Below, piece after piece: positions 11,515 through 23,000 of a stretch of DNA of 64,000 nucleotides (positions are counted from its first letter, which is position 1; each line of letters begins with the position of its first letter). Made by a program: the position numbers and the translations under genes. Below the pieces are notes generated by a model that made no database searches, had not been told where the DNA came from, and saw only the letters and a list, made by a program, of their open reading frames with translations. This DNA comes from Crossaster papposus (lineage: Eukaryota; Echinodermata; Asteroidea; Velatida; Solasteridae), in the NCBI GenBank assembly GCA_037893245.1, contig JBAIAA010000251.1, positions 1,116,001 through 1,180,000 of the forward strand, written 5' to 3'.

Positions 11515-12230
11515 CCTCTTTTACGTCACAAATGGATCCCTTGACTAAAACCTCTTCAAGTCGCTGGTCACACACAAATGGAATATCGGTCAAAAAAGCT
11601 ACTGGCTTAGTATTACTAGCTGAAATTTGCTTCCTATAGGCAAAACAATTTGGCTTAATGTGCCCCAACTTGTGACAACAATCACACTTAACTTGCCTAC
11701 CAGCAAATCTACACTGCAAATTTATTGGTCAATTATAATGTTGGGTAAACCGTTTTCACCACTCGTTGGTAAAAAATGTTGAATGTTGGTAAACATTATT
11801 ATTTGCCCAACACATATCTTTGTCTTTTACTAAATTATTGGTCAATGAATGTATTACCCAAGAATTGGTCAACGGGAGTGCGGCATGAAAATAGACTTGC
11901 CCATGCCTAAATCTACCGGCAAAAAGTGCATGCAATTTGCCACGAGTGATATGCATCTAAACCTTATATTAAAGTGTACTTTAGATTATCTTTAAAGTAA
12001 TTTTCATTACTTGAATTGTTTTTGCATTTTAATTGCAAAATGGTAGGCCGTTGTTTGCTTTTTTTTATTTGGCGGACTTGGAAAAAGTCTACTAGGTTTT
12101 TAACCAACACAAAAGCAAAGTTCCCGCACCGCCGGCCAATCGTGCACACAGCTAGTACATGTACATGTACTGTACATCCAAACCGTACGTACACAGTACA
12201 TACATGTACATGTACGCACGTATTATGCAG

Positions 12231-12302
12231 TTAAAGAAGACATTGATGTTGGAGATCTCCTCCAGGAATGGGGCATGGAAAGCCCCAATAAAACGTTCTC
12301 AG
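12231..12302 (+). other. Exon-like fragment in foldback arm
   Basis: A 72-nt segment is preceded by TTATGCAG and followed by GTAATG. In the frame compatible with phase 1 on both sides it reads KEDIDVGDLLQEWGMES and onward, open throughout, with a weak SAM-domain flavour (LLQEWGM). A diverged inverted counterpart lies at about 13095-13165 in the other arm. It could be a captured host exon or chance. Confidence 0.3.
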
Positions 12303-12333
12303 GTAATGTAAGAACTTAGAATGTTGTTTATGT

Positions 12334-12715
12334 TAATAATAATAATAATGCTAGTTCTTATATAGCGCTTTAGACTCCCACAACGTGGGTGTATCAAAGC
12401 GCTTTACAATTTATTATTACCCCGGTCATTGGGCCCATGAAACATTCCAAATACCATCTCAGCTCCCTGGGGAGTATACAGCTCGATGCTGCCATTTCGG
12501 CGCAAAGCAGCTAAATCAACCACAATAACCATCTCTGCCCTCACAGGTACCCATTTACTCCTGGGTGGAGAGAAGCAATGAGTGACAAAGTGCCTTGCCC
12601 AAGGGCACACGCACCATAGTCCCAGGCCGGACTCGAACCCACAACCTGTAGCTTTACATACATATTACAAATTCAATGCTCCAGACCACGAGACCACGAG
12701 TGACGAGACCACGGC
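12334..12715 (-). mobile_element. tRNA-derived SINE nested in foldback element
   Basis: On the minus strand the head has a box-B-like GGGTTCGAGTCCGG (12640-12627) and a body with conserved blocks (GGGCAAGGCACTTTGTCACTC, TCCACCCAGGAGTAAATGGG, quoted in parts). The 3' end is GCGCTATATAAGAACTAG followed by an (ATT)n tail at 12348-12335. The same family is at 25520 and 28275. It would have been transcribed by RNA polymerase III and mobilised by a LINE. Confidence 0.8.
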
Positions 12716-14711
12716 ACTCAACATAGAACTATCCAGGCCACGTGTGTCATTATTGTCTTGTCATATTCATCAAAGAGAAACAGTACTCCTAACTCCCTTG
12801 GGTGTGTGCAAAATCATACTGAGTTTGGAGGATTTAGGAGGGTTAGGGTTAATCTGCAATTCCAAATTCGTGCCGAACTAGTTACGATAATCGTAACCCA
12901 CCATCCTCCCGATGGCCGAAGATCGGAGGGTTATGAGACAAATTGTGTACAAAATTACCGTTTTTGCAATTTTGACCATGTTTACATGTGGTTGCCACTG
13001 CGCCCCAAATTTGCCTCTTCGTGAAAACGCTAAAGTCAATCCGCGCACCTGGATAGTTCTGTGTTATCACAAACAACTGTCTTAGTTCTTACATTACAGT
13101 GAGAACGATTCATTGAGGCTTTCCGGGACCCATTCCCGGAGAGGAGATCTTTAACATCAATGTATTCCATAACTGCATACTACGTGTGTACGTGTATGTA
13201 CTGCGTTCATTTTAAATATGCTGAATAAAATTGACGTAAAAAAGGATGAATACAATTATGAAAACTGTTATTATTTCAGTCGTCCCAACTCGGTCGAGAA
13301 AAGTCTTTAACCAACACTATTGCCACATGTTGGGTAAAATATCAACTGCCTCAATTCTTGGGTAATTTTTAACCAACATTTTTGTCAATAACTAGCCCAA
13401 CGTTGGTCATTAGTTTTTACCCAATAGTTGGACAATGTTTTTCACCCTCAAGTTGTCATTTTTTTACCCAGTAGTTGCATAGACCTATTGCCCAACAAAA
13501 TAATGTTGGTTAGAGTTTTGCCCAATTTTTTGAACAGTTGATATTTGACCCAACGTTGGTTAACAATGTCGGATAAACTTTGACCAATAACATTTGCAGT
13601 GTAGCCTTCTCACCTATTCCTAAATCGTTACGTTTAAAGTCTGGTTTAGAATGAGTATTTCTATCTGCCGACTTACTCATATGTGACATATCACTACTAA
13701 ACCTCCGCTTATTAGGGCAATTACCTCCCCGATATAAAACTCTTATGAGTTAAAACATAATCATCTGCCATGACAGCTGCTTGATGTATTTCACTAACCT
13801 GCTGTTCTTCTAAGTGCGTCTTGATATTATGGGGGAAACACCGTTTAAACTCTTAAAAGAACGACCTGTCTCAATTTAACGTAATTATTATTTACATCAC
13901 ATGCCCTGCACCATCGATCAAATAGCCTCTCTTTATCATGAGAAAACTCAATAGATGTCTGATTCTCATGTTTTCTCTGGTTCCTAAATCGTTGTCTATA
14001 TGCCTCTGGAACCTGTTCATAAGCCTTCAAAATCGCACTTTTAACTAAATCTTAATTCAAACTTGTTTCTACTGGTAAAGACGAATAAACCTCTTGAGCC
14101 TTACCGGTTAATACACTTTGAAGTAATAGCGTACGCATATCAGAGGGCCAATTTAGTCTTTCCGCTATCTTTTCAAAATGCAAAAAACATTTATCAATTT
14201 CCTTATCCTGAAAAGGAGGTACTAACCTAACATATTTACTAGGATCAACATGTTTATTTGATGTCAAAGTCCCACTTTCTAAATGAGGTTGTTTCAGCTT
14301 GGCTAGTTCTAACTCGGCCTCAACCTTCATCCGCTATTCTTTCTGAATTTGCAACTCCAATTTTTAAGTTTCAAGGCAGTATTCTCAGAGGATTCTGAAT
14401 ATACAGCTGAAACACCAAGATCCACTTGTAATTGATCTAGCAATCCTTCATCTATAAAATATTCCAAAAGCACAATTTTTAGATCCGCCTTTTTCATACT
14501 CCCGGTCACAGATATCTCATAATATTTTGCCAACTCAAACATTTCAGTTCTTTTTAAACTATATATACTAGTTCTTTTAGGATTATCCTCAAACTCGATT
14601 ACAAAACTATCTACATCAAATTTAGACGCCATATTGTTAACTGCTGTTTAATAAAACAATATTAATAACAAAGTTACAAATTTAATTCACGTTCCCGGAC
14701 AAGCACACAAT

Positions 14712-15177
14712 TGTTACGTATGGACCAAACACACCAAATCGGGATTACAACAATATGGTCCATACACAACAAAATACACATTTACCACAACAACCAGCAG
14801 TTAATAAAAAAGGACAAGAGAATTTATAATTTAATTACTAATATTCCAATTTAATCATACAAACAAACCCCACACCTCAGCAACTCTTTAAATTAAACAG
14901 GAGCATAAAAATAAACACCTCAATTGACAAAACCAATTATTTACAACAGGCAATTTTAAACGTAATTTTAACTACCCAAAAAACAACCATTATATATACC
15001 AACTACACCAACACGTCAATAAATAAATACAAAGGGAAGGAGCTCACGAGATTATTGGATTACATAATGCACCATCGGGCCACGCATCTAATATGCATAA
15101 TCCCTAATACAAAGAAATGAGCGCCGACAGACGGCCAACAAATAACCCATTCATGACAAATATCTGGCTCCGTAACA
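14712..15177 (-). repeat. 5' LTR of Gypsy element
   Basis: The 466-bp block begins TGTTACGGAGCC on the minus strand and ends CCATACGTAACA, giving the TG...CA ends with matching TGTTACG/CGTAACA inverted tips. A TATATATAA TATA-like box lies at about 15000-14992 on the minus strand. Gag starts 80 bp beyond the inner end. The second LTR is not in the window, so identity of the pair cannot be measured. The primer-binding site was not recognised with confidence. Confidence 0.65.
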
Positions 15178-15321
15178 ACCGTTACTTTAACAATTCTGCC
15201 CTTAGATTGAATAGTGGGGGCACATTTCATGCTAATGAGCTCACATAGAAAATATCCCTTCAATTACGATAGTGCACCCCTAGACACCCGCTTGTGAGCT
15301 GGGTCAATAGTGGCTAGGCAA

Positions 15322-15558
15322 CCAATTTAATAAAACATGTAAGCACACACAATTGCTTAGCATCATAATTTGTCCTTTGGGGAAAACAGGGTTACAAATC
15401 GAATTTTAAAGTGATGTTTATTGTTTGTGACGGGTATCTCAGCTGGCATTTGCTTAGCATAAAAATCACATGGAGTTTTGGCCGGTAACCAGTTTTTATT
15501 GAGCAAAACTGTTTTTGTGCTAAGCGATTTGTGTTACTTACCGGTTTTATGAAAATGG
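15322..15558. mobile_element. MITE with GCTTAGCA subterminal motifs (copy 1)
   Basis: Imperfect inverted arms CCAATTTAATAAAACATGTAAG (left, in part) and TTACCGGTTTTATGAAAATGG (right, in part) enclose repeated TTGCTTAGCAT / TGCTAAGC motifs. A second copy lies at 26833-27062. No coding capacity. Confidence 0.65.
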
Positions 15559-15595
15559 CCCCAGGGCAGACACGAGGATCACATGGTAACTAATC

Positions 15596-15960
15596 GAACG
15601 GTCTCGTGTAACATTTTGCATACAAGTGTGAGCTAAACGACCGCACAACTGTTTCTGCTGGGCGCATCGGTTTTCAATAATAAACTCATCACAATTTAAT
15701 ATAGGTTTTCACCGACGATTTCAAAAGACGTGCATATTAATTTGTAAATTAAAGATTCATTGGCTTATTTTCGTTTAGCAATTGATAAGTGCATACAGTG
15801 CGTACGATTTCCCGAATGTGCACCGAATTTAGTATCTTGATAATTCATTTCAGCGCGAATTCGAATGCACATCCGTAATCCCACGGTGTTCTTGATAATT
15901 TATCAATAATGTATTTCGTTAAAAATGTGCAGCCGATTTCTCGCGCAGTGTTATTTATTG
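15596..15960. repeat. Approximately 390-bp direct repeat, upstream copy
   Basis: This block, beginning ACGGTCTCGTGTAACATTT, recurs in the same orientation at 22807-23190 in intron 2 of the secreted-protein gene. Long stretches such as GATTTCCCGAATGTGCACC and AATGTGCAGCCGATTTC match. It may be a dispersed repeat or a relic of local duplication. Confidence 0.7.
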
Positions 15961-16023
15961 TATACTTGCTTGGTCAAGTATTGGAATTCATTAGGTGTTT
16001 AAATGGGCACTAAGTTCTGGTTA

Positions 16024-16230
16024 CTAAGCTCTAAGTTCATGTGCCCTGAATTCAGTGGCGACAACAGACTCAGGAAACATTTTGGATTCTAGATGTCCTG
16101 TGGTGCAATCTGATGCCTTTCCTGGCCACTTTTCCCTGGCTGTTTGAGCTGTAAATGCTCGGAAACGTTTCCGGTGCTGCAACCAGGCCACTATGTTTTT
16201 TGTGTATATAAAAGGATCCAAAAACCTTTA
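16024..16230. repeat. Dispersed repeat also present inverted at 1867-1980
   Basis: TGTGCCCTGAATTCAGTGGCG at 16040 and CTAGATGTCCTGTGGTGCAAT at 16089 (quoted to about 20 bases) match, in reverse orientation, the segment at 1905-1965. Function unknown; no TIRs were defined. Confidence 0.55.
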
Positions 16231-16813
16231 TAATAGGCAGTGGAGACAAAAATCACTTATTACCATAGAGCTGTATTAAATTACCATAGCGCTAAATCTT
16301 CATTATTACGCGCAGAGATACTTTGAATCCATTCTGCGCGCAGACATTTTGAATTCATGTGCGTGCTTGTAGAAAAAAAAATACATGTATTGAATTTTGA
16401 CAGTGTACTCTAAATGCAACGCGCGTGCATGTAGAACAGACGCAAACAACCTGCGCGCGTCTTGCAAGTAAAAAAGGGTCAAGGCAAAACATAGATCTAT
16501 ATTAGTTTAATATAGCTCTTTGAGGCAAAATCATCTGCAGCGCGCGGATACGCACACGCATTTGCACTCATTTGCTAATTGTTCGTTTCGGTTCGGGGCG
16601 TATCGGCTTCGGTAAGGCACTGTATAGAATGCAAACGCAAATATGCAAATAGCCGTACAAAGGCCGTACACAATTTTGAGGTTTCCTTGGGTTTGTGCAC
16701 AAACATCGATGCGCCCAGCTCGCATCACTTTGTACATCGAGCCAGTGCTCTGGTAATTACATATAGCTTTATGCTTATTACTCGGCACGGGTGGACTATC
16801 AAACTACAACTAT

Positions 16814-16880
16814 CCAATCAGAGCACGAAGCTCATCAGCGTTTCCCAGCGCCGCGCCCAGCGCCTACCTAGCCTATATAG
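16814..16880 (+). promoter_or_regulatory. CCAAT/TATA promoter of the secreted-protein gene
   Basis: A CCAAT box (ATCCAATCAGAG, CCAAT at 16814-16818) lies about 57 bp upstream of a TATA-like CCTATATAG at 16872-16880. Transcription would start near 16905, giving a 5' leader of about 80 nt before the ATG at 16984. The spacing is conventional for RNA polymerase II; this is inference from motifs only. Confidence 0.55.
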
Positions 16881-16983
16881 TCGGTGGTCCGCTGTTTGTA
16901 GCTCTCCAGAGGCGAGTAGGCGTAATTTGTAAAGGCCGTACGATTATTTCATCAACGGATTTTTGATCATTGCATTGAGGAGA

Positions 16984-17032
16984 ATGGACGGAGTAGTAGT
17001 TTGGGTTGTGGTGCGGATATCGGCATTTGCAG
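16984..17032 (+). CDS. Exon 1: signal peptide of secreted protein
   Basis: ATG in a GAGGAGAATGG context, 16 codons plus one base, ending before GTAGGT. It encodes a hydrophobic N-terminus. Assignment to this gene rests on promoter position, a phase 1 donor matching exon 2, and the need for a signal sequence. No cDNA evidence is available here. Confidence 0.6.
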
Positions 17033-20000
17033 GTAGGTTCGATTGTTAATAACGCAACAAATCTCGTTTCATAGTGATCGAGTCAGTGAATTGTATTTTG
17101 TCCAGCGATTGAACGCTGTGTACGTTTTAAATGTACTGAACCTATAGGCGCAAGATATTTTTTCAAAACAAAAAAATGGTTTTGCTATTTGTACAATGCA
17201 ACTAATTTCCATTTGCGTGCTTATTGTCAATAGGTTGTTCGTTGAGCCATAATTATTGGATAATTTTGACAAAAACATACCAGCTTCAAGGTATTATTCA
17301 AGGTATATTCAAATGCTTCCCCGCAATTTCTTGACTTAGTCACCCTGGTCTCCACCCCCCCCCCCCCCCCCCCCCACTCCAAGCGTATTCCCCCATTCCC
17401 AGCGTACCCACCCATACAAAATAAAATAACATAAAAACAAACATACACGATCACTCCTACTCCTTTAACACAATTAAAAACAAATTCAATAAAACATTTC
17501 TGAAGGAGTTAAAATATTTATTTATTTATTATCAATCACGTGTTGTACACCATTCTTCAAACCATTATTAAAATTAGTATTGTGTATAGTAACAATATTA
17601 ATGTATACATTTCAAAGCCTGAATCTGTCATAATGTGGATATATACAGTGTTTTATATAAATACGAAAACTTCATTCTGAAACAAAAAACTGTTATATTT
17701 AAAATATTTTACTAAATCTATAGTTTTGGCTTCACTGACGCAAAGTGATTATATTCATTGATAAAAATGGTCATTCATAAAAACGTGGGGCCCGTTCGCC
17801 AAATTTCAGGCAGATTTTGGGTCGATCGTCAATTCAGTCCGGTGTAATTCCAAATACAGTATCTCATTGCTCATTATTCATGAAGACGTCGTTCATCCAA
17901 TCAGCGCGCTTAGAAATAACATCACGTCCATGCTACATATTACTCCAGTCATGAAGTGTGTGCACAAACAACCGCACACGACCTCTGGTCACATTTTGCT
18001 GTCACTGATTGGTGGTATGGTACCATGTGACAGGATTCATGAATATGTAATAGGATACCATATTTGGAATTACACCAGACTGCAATTGAGCTGGCGGGCT
18101 TCCAGTCTCGTGGGATTTGTCATCATACTCTGTGTGGTTTCACATTACACAAGAAAGTTAGGATGGTACATTTGTAAGAAATGTTATCCTTTAAAAATAT
18201 AAATAAAACTTTCAGTATTTGCTTTTTACCCACCAAATAATCTTAAAGAATCGGCCATCTTTTGTTGGCGTATAATATTTGCGGCAATATGACCGTTCAA
18301 TGTTCCCCTATGACTAACCAATAGCAAACTGAATCACACGTAATGAATACACCCGGTTTCCACTTGATTCCATGTGCATAGAATTATGTAAACTGGTGCA
18401 CGAAATGTTTCCAATTAACGTGTTCTGCTCGACGTAAAGCGACGTAAGGCATGTAACTTGGCGTTACGTTTTCATAACGCGCCCTATGTGGGTAAACTGT
18501 TAGCCGCCAAGGGGGGAAGGGGGGGGGGGGGGGAGCTCCGTGGTATTTTTTATGCGTCGTTGAATTTTCAAAAACACTTCCCTTTCGCACAGTGAATTAA
18601 CATACAAATCACTGCCTGACGCCGGTTAAAAACGAACGCCGTTTTTCTTCTTTTCTCAGTCTTCATGATTGTAAAACATCAGACAGGTCAGTTAAACGAC
18701 ATTTACTGTAAAATAAAACCCCAATTACCAATGGTGTATTCTACCTTTGGATCCACCCACCCATTCATGACAATTCAATAGTGTATCCCACATTTAAATA
18801 GAGTGATCAACATTTGAAAATGAATGATAAATGAGTGAATTGGTTTGGTAAAAGCGTGTTGGTTTTTTTTGTTCTCGAACAAAATTGAATGTGAGAGTTG
18901 GTGAATTTGAATTAAAAATTGTAAAAAAATATCCAGAAAAAACAGAATCCTTCTTCGGAATGGCATTAACGGGTAGTTTATAAATAAAGTATGACCGTGA
19001 GATGTATGGCTCATTATAATGTAAAATTAAGAAGAAAATCACATGCATGATCGTGTGTGTGACATTGAGCAGAAGGACAATTGAACCCGTTTCTGTGATG
19101 ATGTCTTAATTGAATGATTCGCTTCAGGTATTGTCGTGTGGATTTTTATTAAAACTGCAATTATCATCCGAGCCTCAGTCCAAACTATAATAACGACAAT
19201 AATTATTATTTTGTTGTTTCAGTAAAAGACAACAAATACATTTCAATGCATGAATCTGTCATAATGTGGAGATATACAGTGTTTTATATGAATATGAAAT
19301 CTTCATTCTAAAAAAAGAAACTGTAAGTTTTAAATATTTTACTGAATCTATAGTTTTAGCTTTACTGACGCCAAGTGCTATATTCATTAATAAAAAAAAT
19401 TCATTCATAAAAACGTGGGGGCCTTTAGAGAATTACCGCAAAATTTCAGGCAGATTTTAGGTCGATCGTCAATTGAGCTGGCGGGCCTCCAGTTTTACTG
19501 GATTTGTCATCTGGTTCCACATTACACAAGAAAGTTAGGACGGTACATTTGTAAGAAATGTTATCCTTTACAAATAAAAATAAAAAAATAAGTATTTGCT
19601 TGTTACCCACCAAATAATCTTAAAGAATCGGCCATCTTTTGTTGGCATATAATTTTCGCGGCAATAATGACCGTTCAATTTTCCCCTATGACTAACCAAT
19701 AGCAAACTGAATCACATGTAATGAATACACCCGGTTTCCCCTTGATTTCATGTGCATAGAATTATGTAAACTCTTGCATGAAATGTTTCAAATTAACTCG
19801 ACGTAATTCTGTTCTCGACGTGTTCTGTTCGACGTAAAGCATGCAAACTTGGCGTTAGGTTTTCATAACACGCTTTATGTGGGTAAACTGTTAGCCGACA
19901 GGGGGAAGAGGGGGGGGGGGGGGGGGGGGGGCGGGGGGGGGGGGGGGTGTGGGGGGCTCCGTCGTTTGTTTCATGCGTCGTTAATTTTTCAAAAACACTT

Positions 20001-23000
20001 CCCTTTCGCACAGTGTATTAACATACAAATCACTGCCTGACGCCGGTTAAAAACGAACGCCGTTTTTTTCTTTTCTCAGCATCCATGATTGTAAAACTTC
20101 AGACAGGTCAGTTAAACGACATTTACCATAACATTCAACCCCCTACACATTCATGATAATGTGTATTCCACCTTAAATAGAGTGATCAGCATTTGAAAAT
20201 GAATGATAAATGACTGAAATGGATTGGTAAAAGCGTGTTGGTTTTTTTTTTTTCGGACGAAATTGGAGAATTTGAATTAAAAAATGAAAAACAAAACAGG
20301 AAAAACATAATCCTTCTTCGGGATGGGATGAACGGGTAGTTTATAAATAAAGTAAGACCGTGAGATGTATGGCTCATTATAATGTAAAATTGAAGAGAAA
20401 ATCACATGCATGATTGTGTGTGTGACATTGAGCAGCATGACAATAGAACCCGTTTCTGTGATGATGTCTTAATTTAATGATTCGCTTCAGGTATTGTCGT
20501 GTGGATTTTTAATAAAACTGCGATTATCTTCCGAGCCTCAGTCCAAACTATAATAACGAAAATAATTATTGACTGTCGGAAAAACAATTAACCAATTAGT
20601 TTTCGCATGCGGATATAGACGCCTCATTGAAAGCGAAGACAACCCGTTTCGTTGCTATATCCGGCCGTTTCCGGCGATCATTTTCATTTTTAGTTCCAGG
20701 TAGCTTCCACACTAAGTAAATGCACACTTTGCCTCCGCAATTTCACGTACGCGTGAAAACCTAACCCACGAAACCAGTGTTTAGCTTCCATTATTTTCTG
20801 TACGACTATAAATCGTGGAAATCCATTTGTGTGCTTATGGTCAATAGGTCGTACATTCAGCCGTAATTATTGGATAACTCTGACAACAACATACCAGCTT
20901 CAAGATATTGTTTCAAAAGCTTACCCGCAATTGATTGACTTAGTTACCCTGTTCCCCACCCCAAGAGTATTCCCCCACCCTAGAGTATTCCCCCACCCGC
21001 ACAAAAAAATGAAACTATAAGTATTTGATTTTTACCCACCAAAAAAATCATAGTGGAAAACTCAACTAGCAGGCGTGTAAATAAAGTATAAATCCTGTTG
21101 TGTAAAGTATCAACAAACAATATTTTCTTGTTTTAAAATAATAACCGACAGTCAACATGAAGACAAAACAATATTTGTTTGTAAAAGACACCAAACTAAT
21201 TAAACTCCACGTGCTACACAATTAATGTACAAAATTATGTTATAATGGGGAGACATACAGTATTTTATATGAATATAAATTTTTCATTCTGAAAATTTTT
21301 TTGTAAGTTTCAAAATATTTTACTAAATCCACAGTTTTATATTTATTGATACAATTGGTCATTCATATAAATTATGTTGTATGAAGTTAAAAACGAGGTT
21401 TTCTTCTGTTTTAAAAAAGATTACCAAACTGCACATTTCAAACAAGAAACAGGACTGCCAAACTTGCAAATGTTGAAAATCTAAAACTTGGCGTTACGTT
21501 TTCATAACCCCGCCCTCTGTGGGTAAACTGTTAGCCGCAACGATTGTTCATAACGCACCAAATTCCGCTCTTAAATTATAGTGATTGAGTCAATGAATTT
21601 TTGTTCAGGGAATGAACGCCGTGTACGTTTTAACTACACTGGACCTATTTTTATAATTGTTTATATTATTTTATCAATTATATTATTTTTGGTTTCGACT
21701 GTGCAACTAATACAACATACCAACACCGCCTCGGGTCATTAGTCCAGGCGCATGAGCCGGTTTTTGCATGAATCGCAGACTCTATAAAATACGGAGTCTT
21801 TAGTATATATTGCGCAAGCTTTAATTAGTGATGATCATGATATTTTGGGGGCAAGGAATGAACCCCTCGTTGGAAAATATGTGATAGCATTGCAGCAGTG
21901 GCAGCATTTTAGGTGTTATCATCGTTTTTGATTTGTTGAATGGCCGCCAATAATGCTTGTTACCGCATAATTGTTTCGGTAACAAACATATTGGCGGCCA
22001 TTGTGAAGAAAAAAATGACAACACCCAAAAATCTGCATTATGCAATGCTATTACACATTTTCCAACTCTAGGTGTGCATACCTTGCCAAAAATCGTTATG
22101 AGAATTACTCTTCTCATTCATTTGATACAGGTGGCCTAATTGTTAATATAATTTGTAAATATATTTCTTTGCATTTTTTCGTATTAGTGATGGCATCAGG
22201 TCATCACGTCTGCTATATTGGATCAGAGTTCAACCCACAGTCTGGTACCCCACCCCGTTGGTTCCTAGCGTACAAAGATCCGTGCGAATGCACCGCTGTG
22301 CGTCTTGGCGGGATAGGCATCCCTGCTTCGTCATACCAGCAAGAGGCGACCCACTACATTGACGAGCTTCTCCTCAGCGAGGACCCCGACACAATTCGAG
22401 CTTACTTCAACTGTAGCCCGGCGACCGCGGCGAGCCCGGCGACCGCGGCGAGCCCGGCGACCGCGGCGAGCCCGGCGACCGCGGCGAGCCCGGCGACCGC
22501 GGCGAGCCCGGCGACCGCGGCGAGCCCGGCGAGCCTAGCGATTACAGTGAGCCCGGCGACCCCTGAGAGTCCAGCGGCAACTGCGAGTCCAGCGATCAGT
22601 AAGATGTAATATAATACAATTTAAGAAAAAAATACTATTCTTTTGTTGGACAGCATTATGACTACGTTTCAGGCCGGAGTACATGTTGTCATGATACTCA
22701 CGCTTTCCGTTGCATGCGCAGATCTAGCTTTGATCGTAGAGTAGGGTATAGTAGGATATAGGGTAGGGTGTGGTGGGGTGTGGGGTGTGGGGTGGAGTGA
22801 GGAGGGACGGTCTCGTGTAACATTTGCATACACGTGTAAGCTAAACGAACACACGTCTGAATGCACGTTTACAGGGCGCATCGATTTTCAATATTAAACT
22901 CACCACAATTTAATACAGGTTTTCCCGGACGATATCACAAAATGTGCATATTCATTTATATATTAAGGATATATTTGTTTATTTTCGTGTAGCAATTGAT

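Larger units (their letters stand above)
11712..13601. mobile_element. TA-flanked foldback (long inverted arm) element
   Basis: The ends CACTGCAAATTTATTGGTCAA (11712, quoted to 20 or so bases) and its inverse at 13581-13601 are flanked by TA on both sides (11710-11711 and 13602-13603). Deleting the element with one TA joins the Gypsy gag frame. Inverted homology continues inward for hundreds of bases: 12221-12320 pairs with about 13080-13170. Both outer arms carry many TTGGTNAA / CCCAAC words. A SINE occupies the middle. No transposase is recognised. Confidence 0.8.
11515..14632 (-). pseudogene. Gypsy gag (SCAN-like capsid region plus zinc knuckle), interrupted
   Basis: The minus-strand start at 14632 begins an acidic N-terminus of about 100 residues. 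A stop or frameshift near 14330 and another near 14052 follow. The central region (14240-13850) contains VRLVPPFQDKEIDKCFLHFE and KAYEQVPEAYRQRFRN, characteristic of SCAN-like Gag of Gypsy elements in marine animals and fish. A CX2CX4HX4C knuckle (11690-11640) lies beyond the 1.9-kb insertion. At least two frame breaks precede the insertion. Gag would have packaged element RNA; this copy cannot. Confidence 0.8.
10290..15177 (-). mobile_element. Gypsy-type LTR retrotransposon, 5' part only, with nested insertions
   Basis: Reading on the minus strand, a 466-bp LTR (15177 to 14712) is followed by a leader and a gag gene starting at 14632. Gag continues through 13602, resumes at 11711-11515, and resumes again at 10361-10290. 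The gaps are a TA-flanked foldback (11712-13601) and a hAT-type element (10362-11514). At both junctions, removing the insert plus one duplication copy joins the gag frame exactly. Protease, RT and integrase are not present in this window because the element is cut by the repeat at 10060-10290. Mutations in gag make it inactive. Confidence 0.8.

Noticed and set aside
19849-20040. Glycine-rich ORF
   Set aside because: Produced by the long G-tract.
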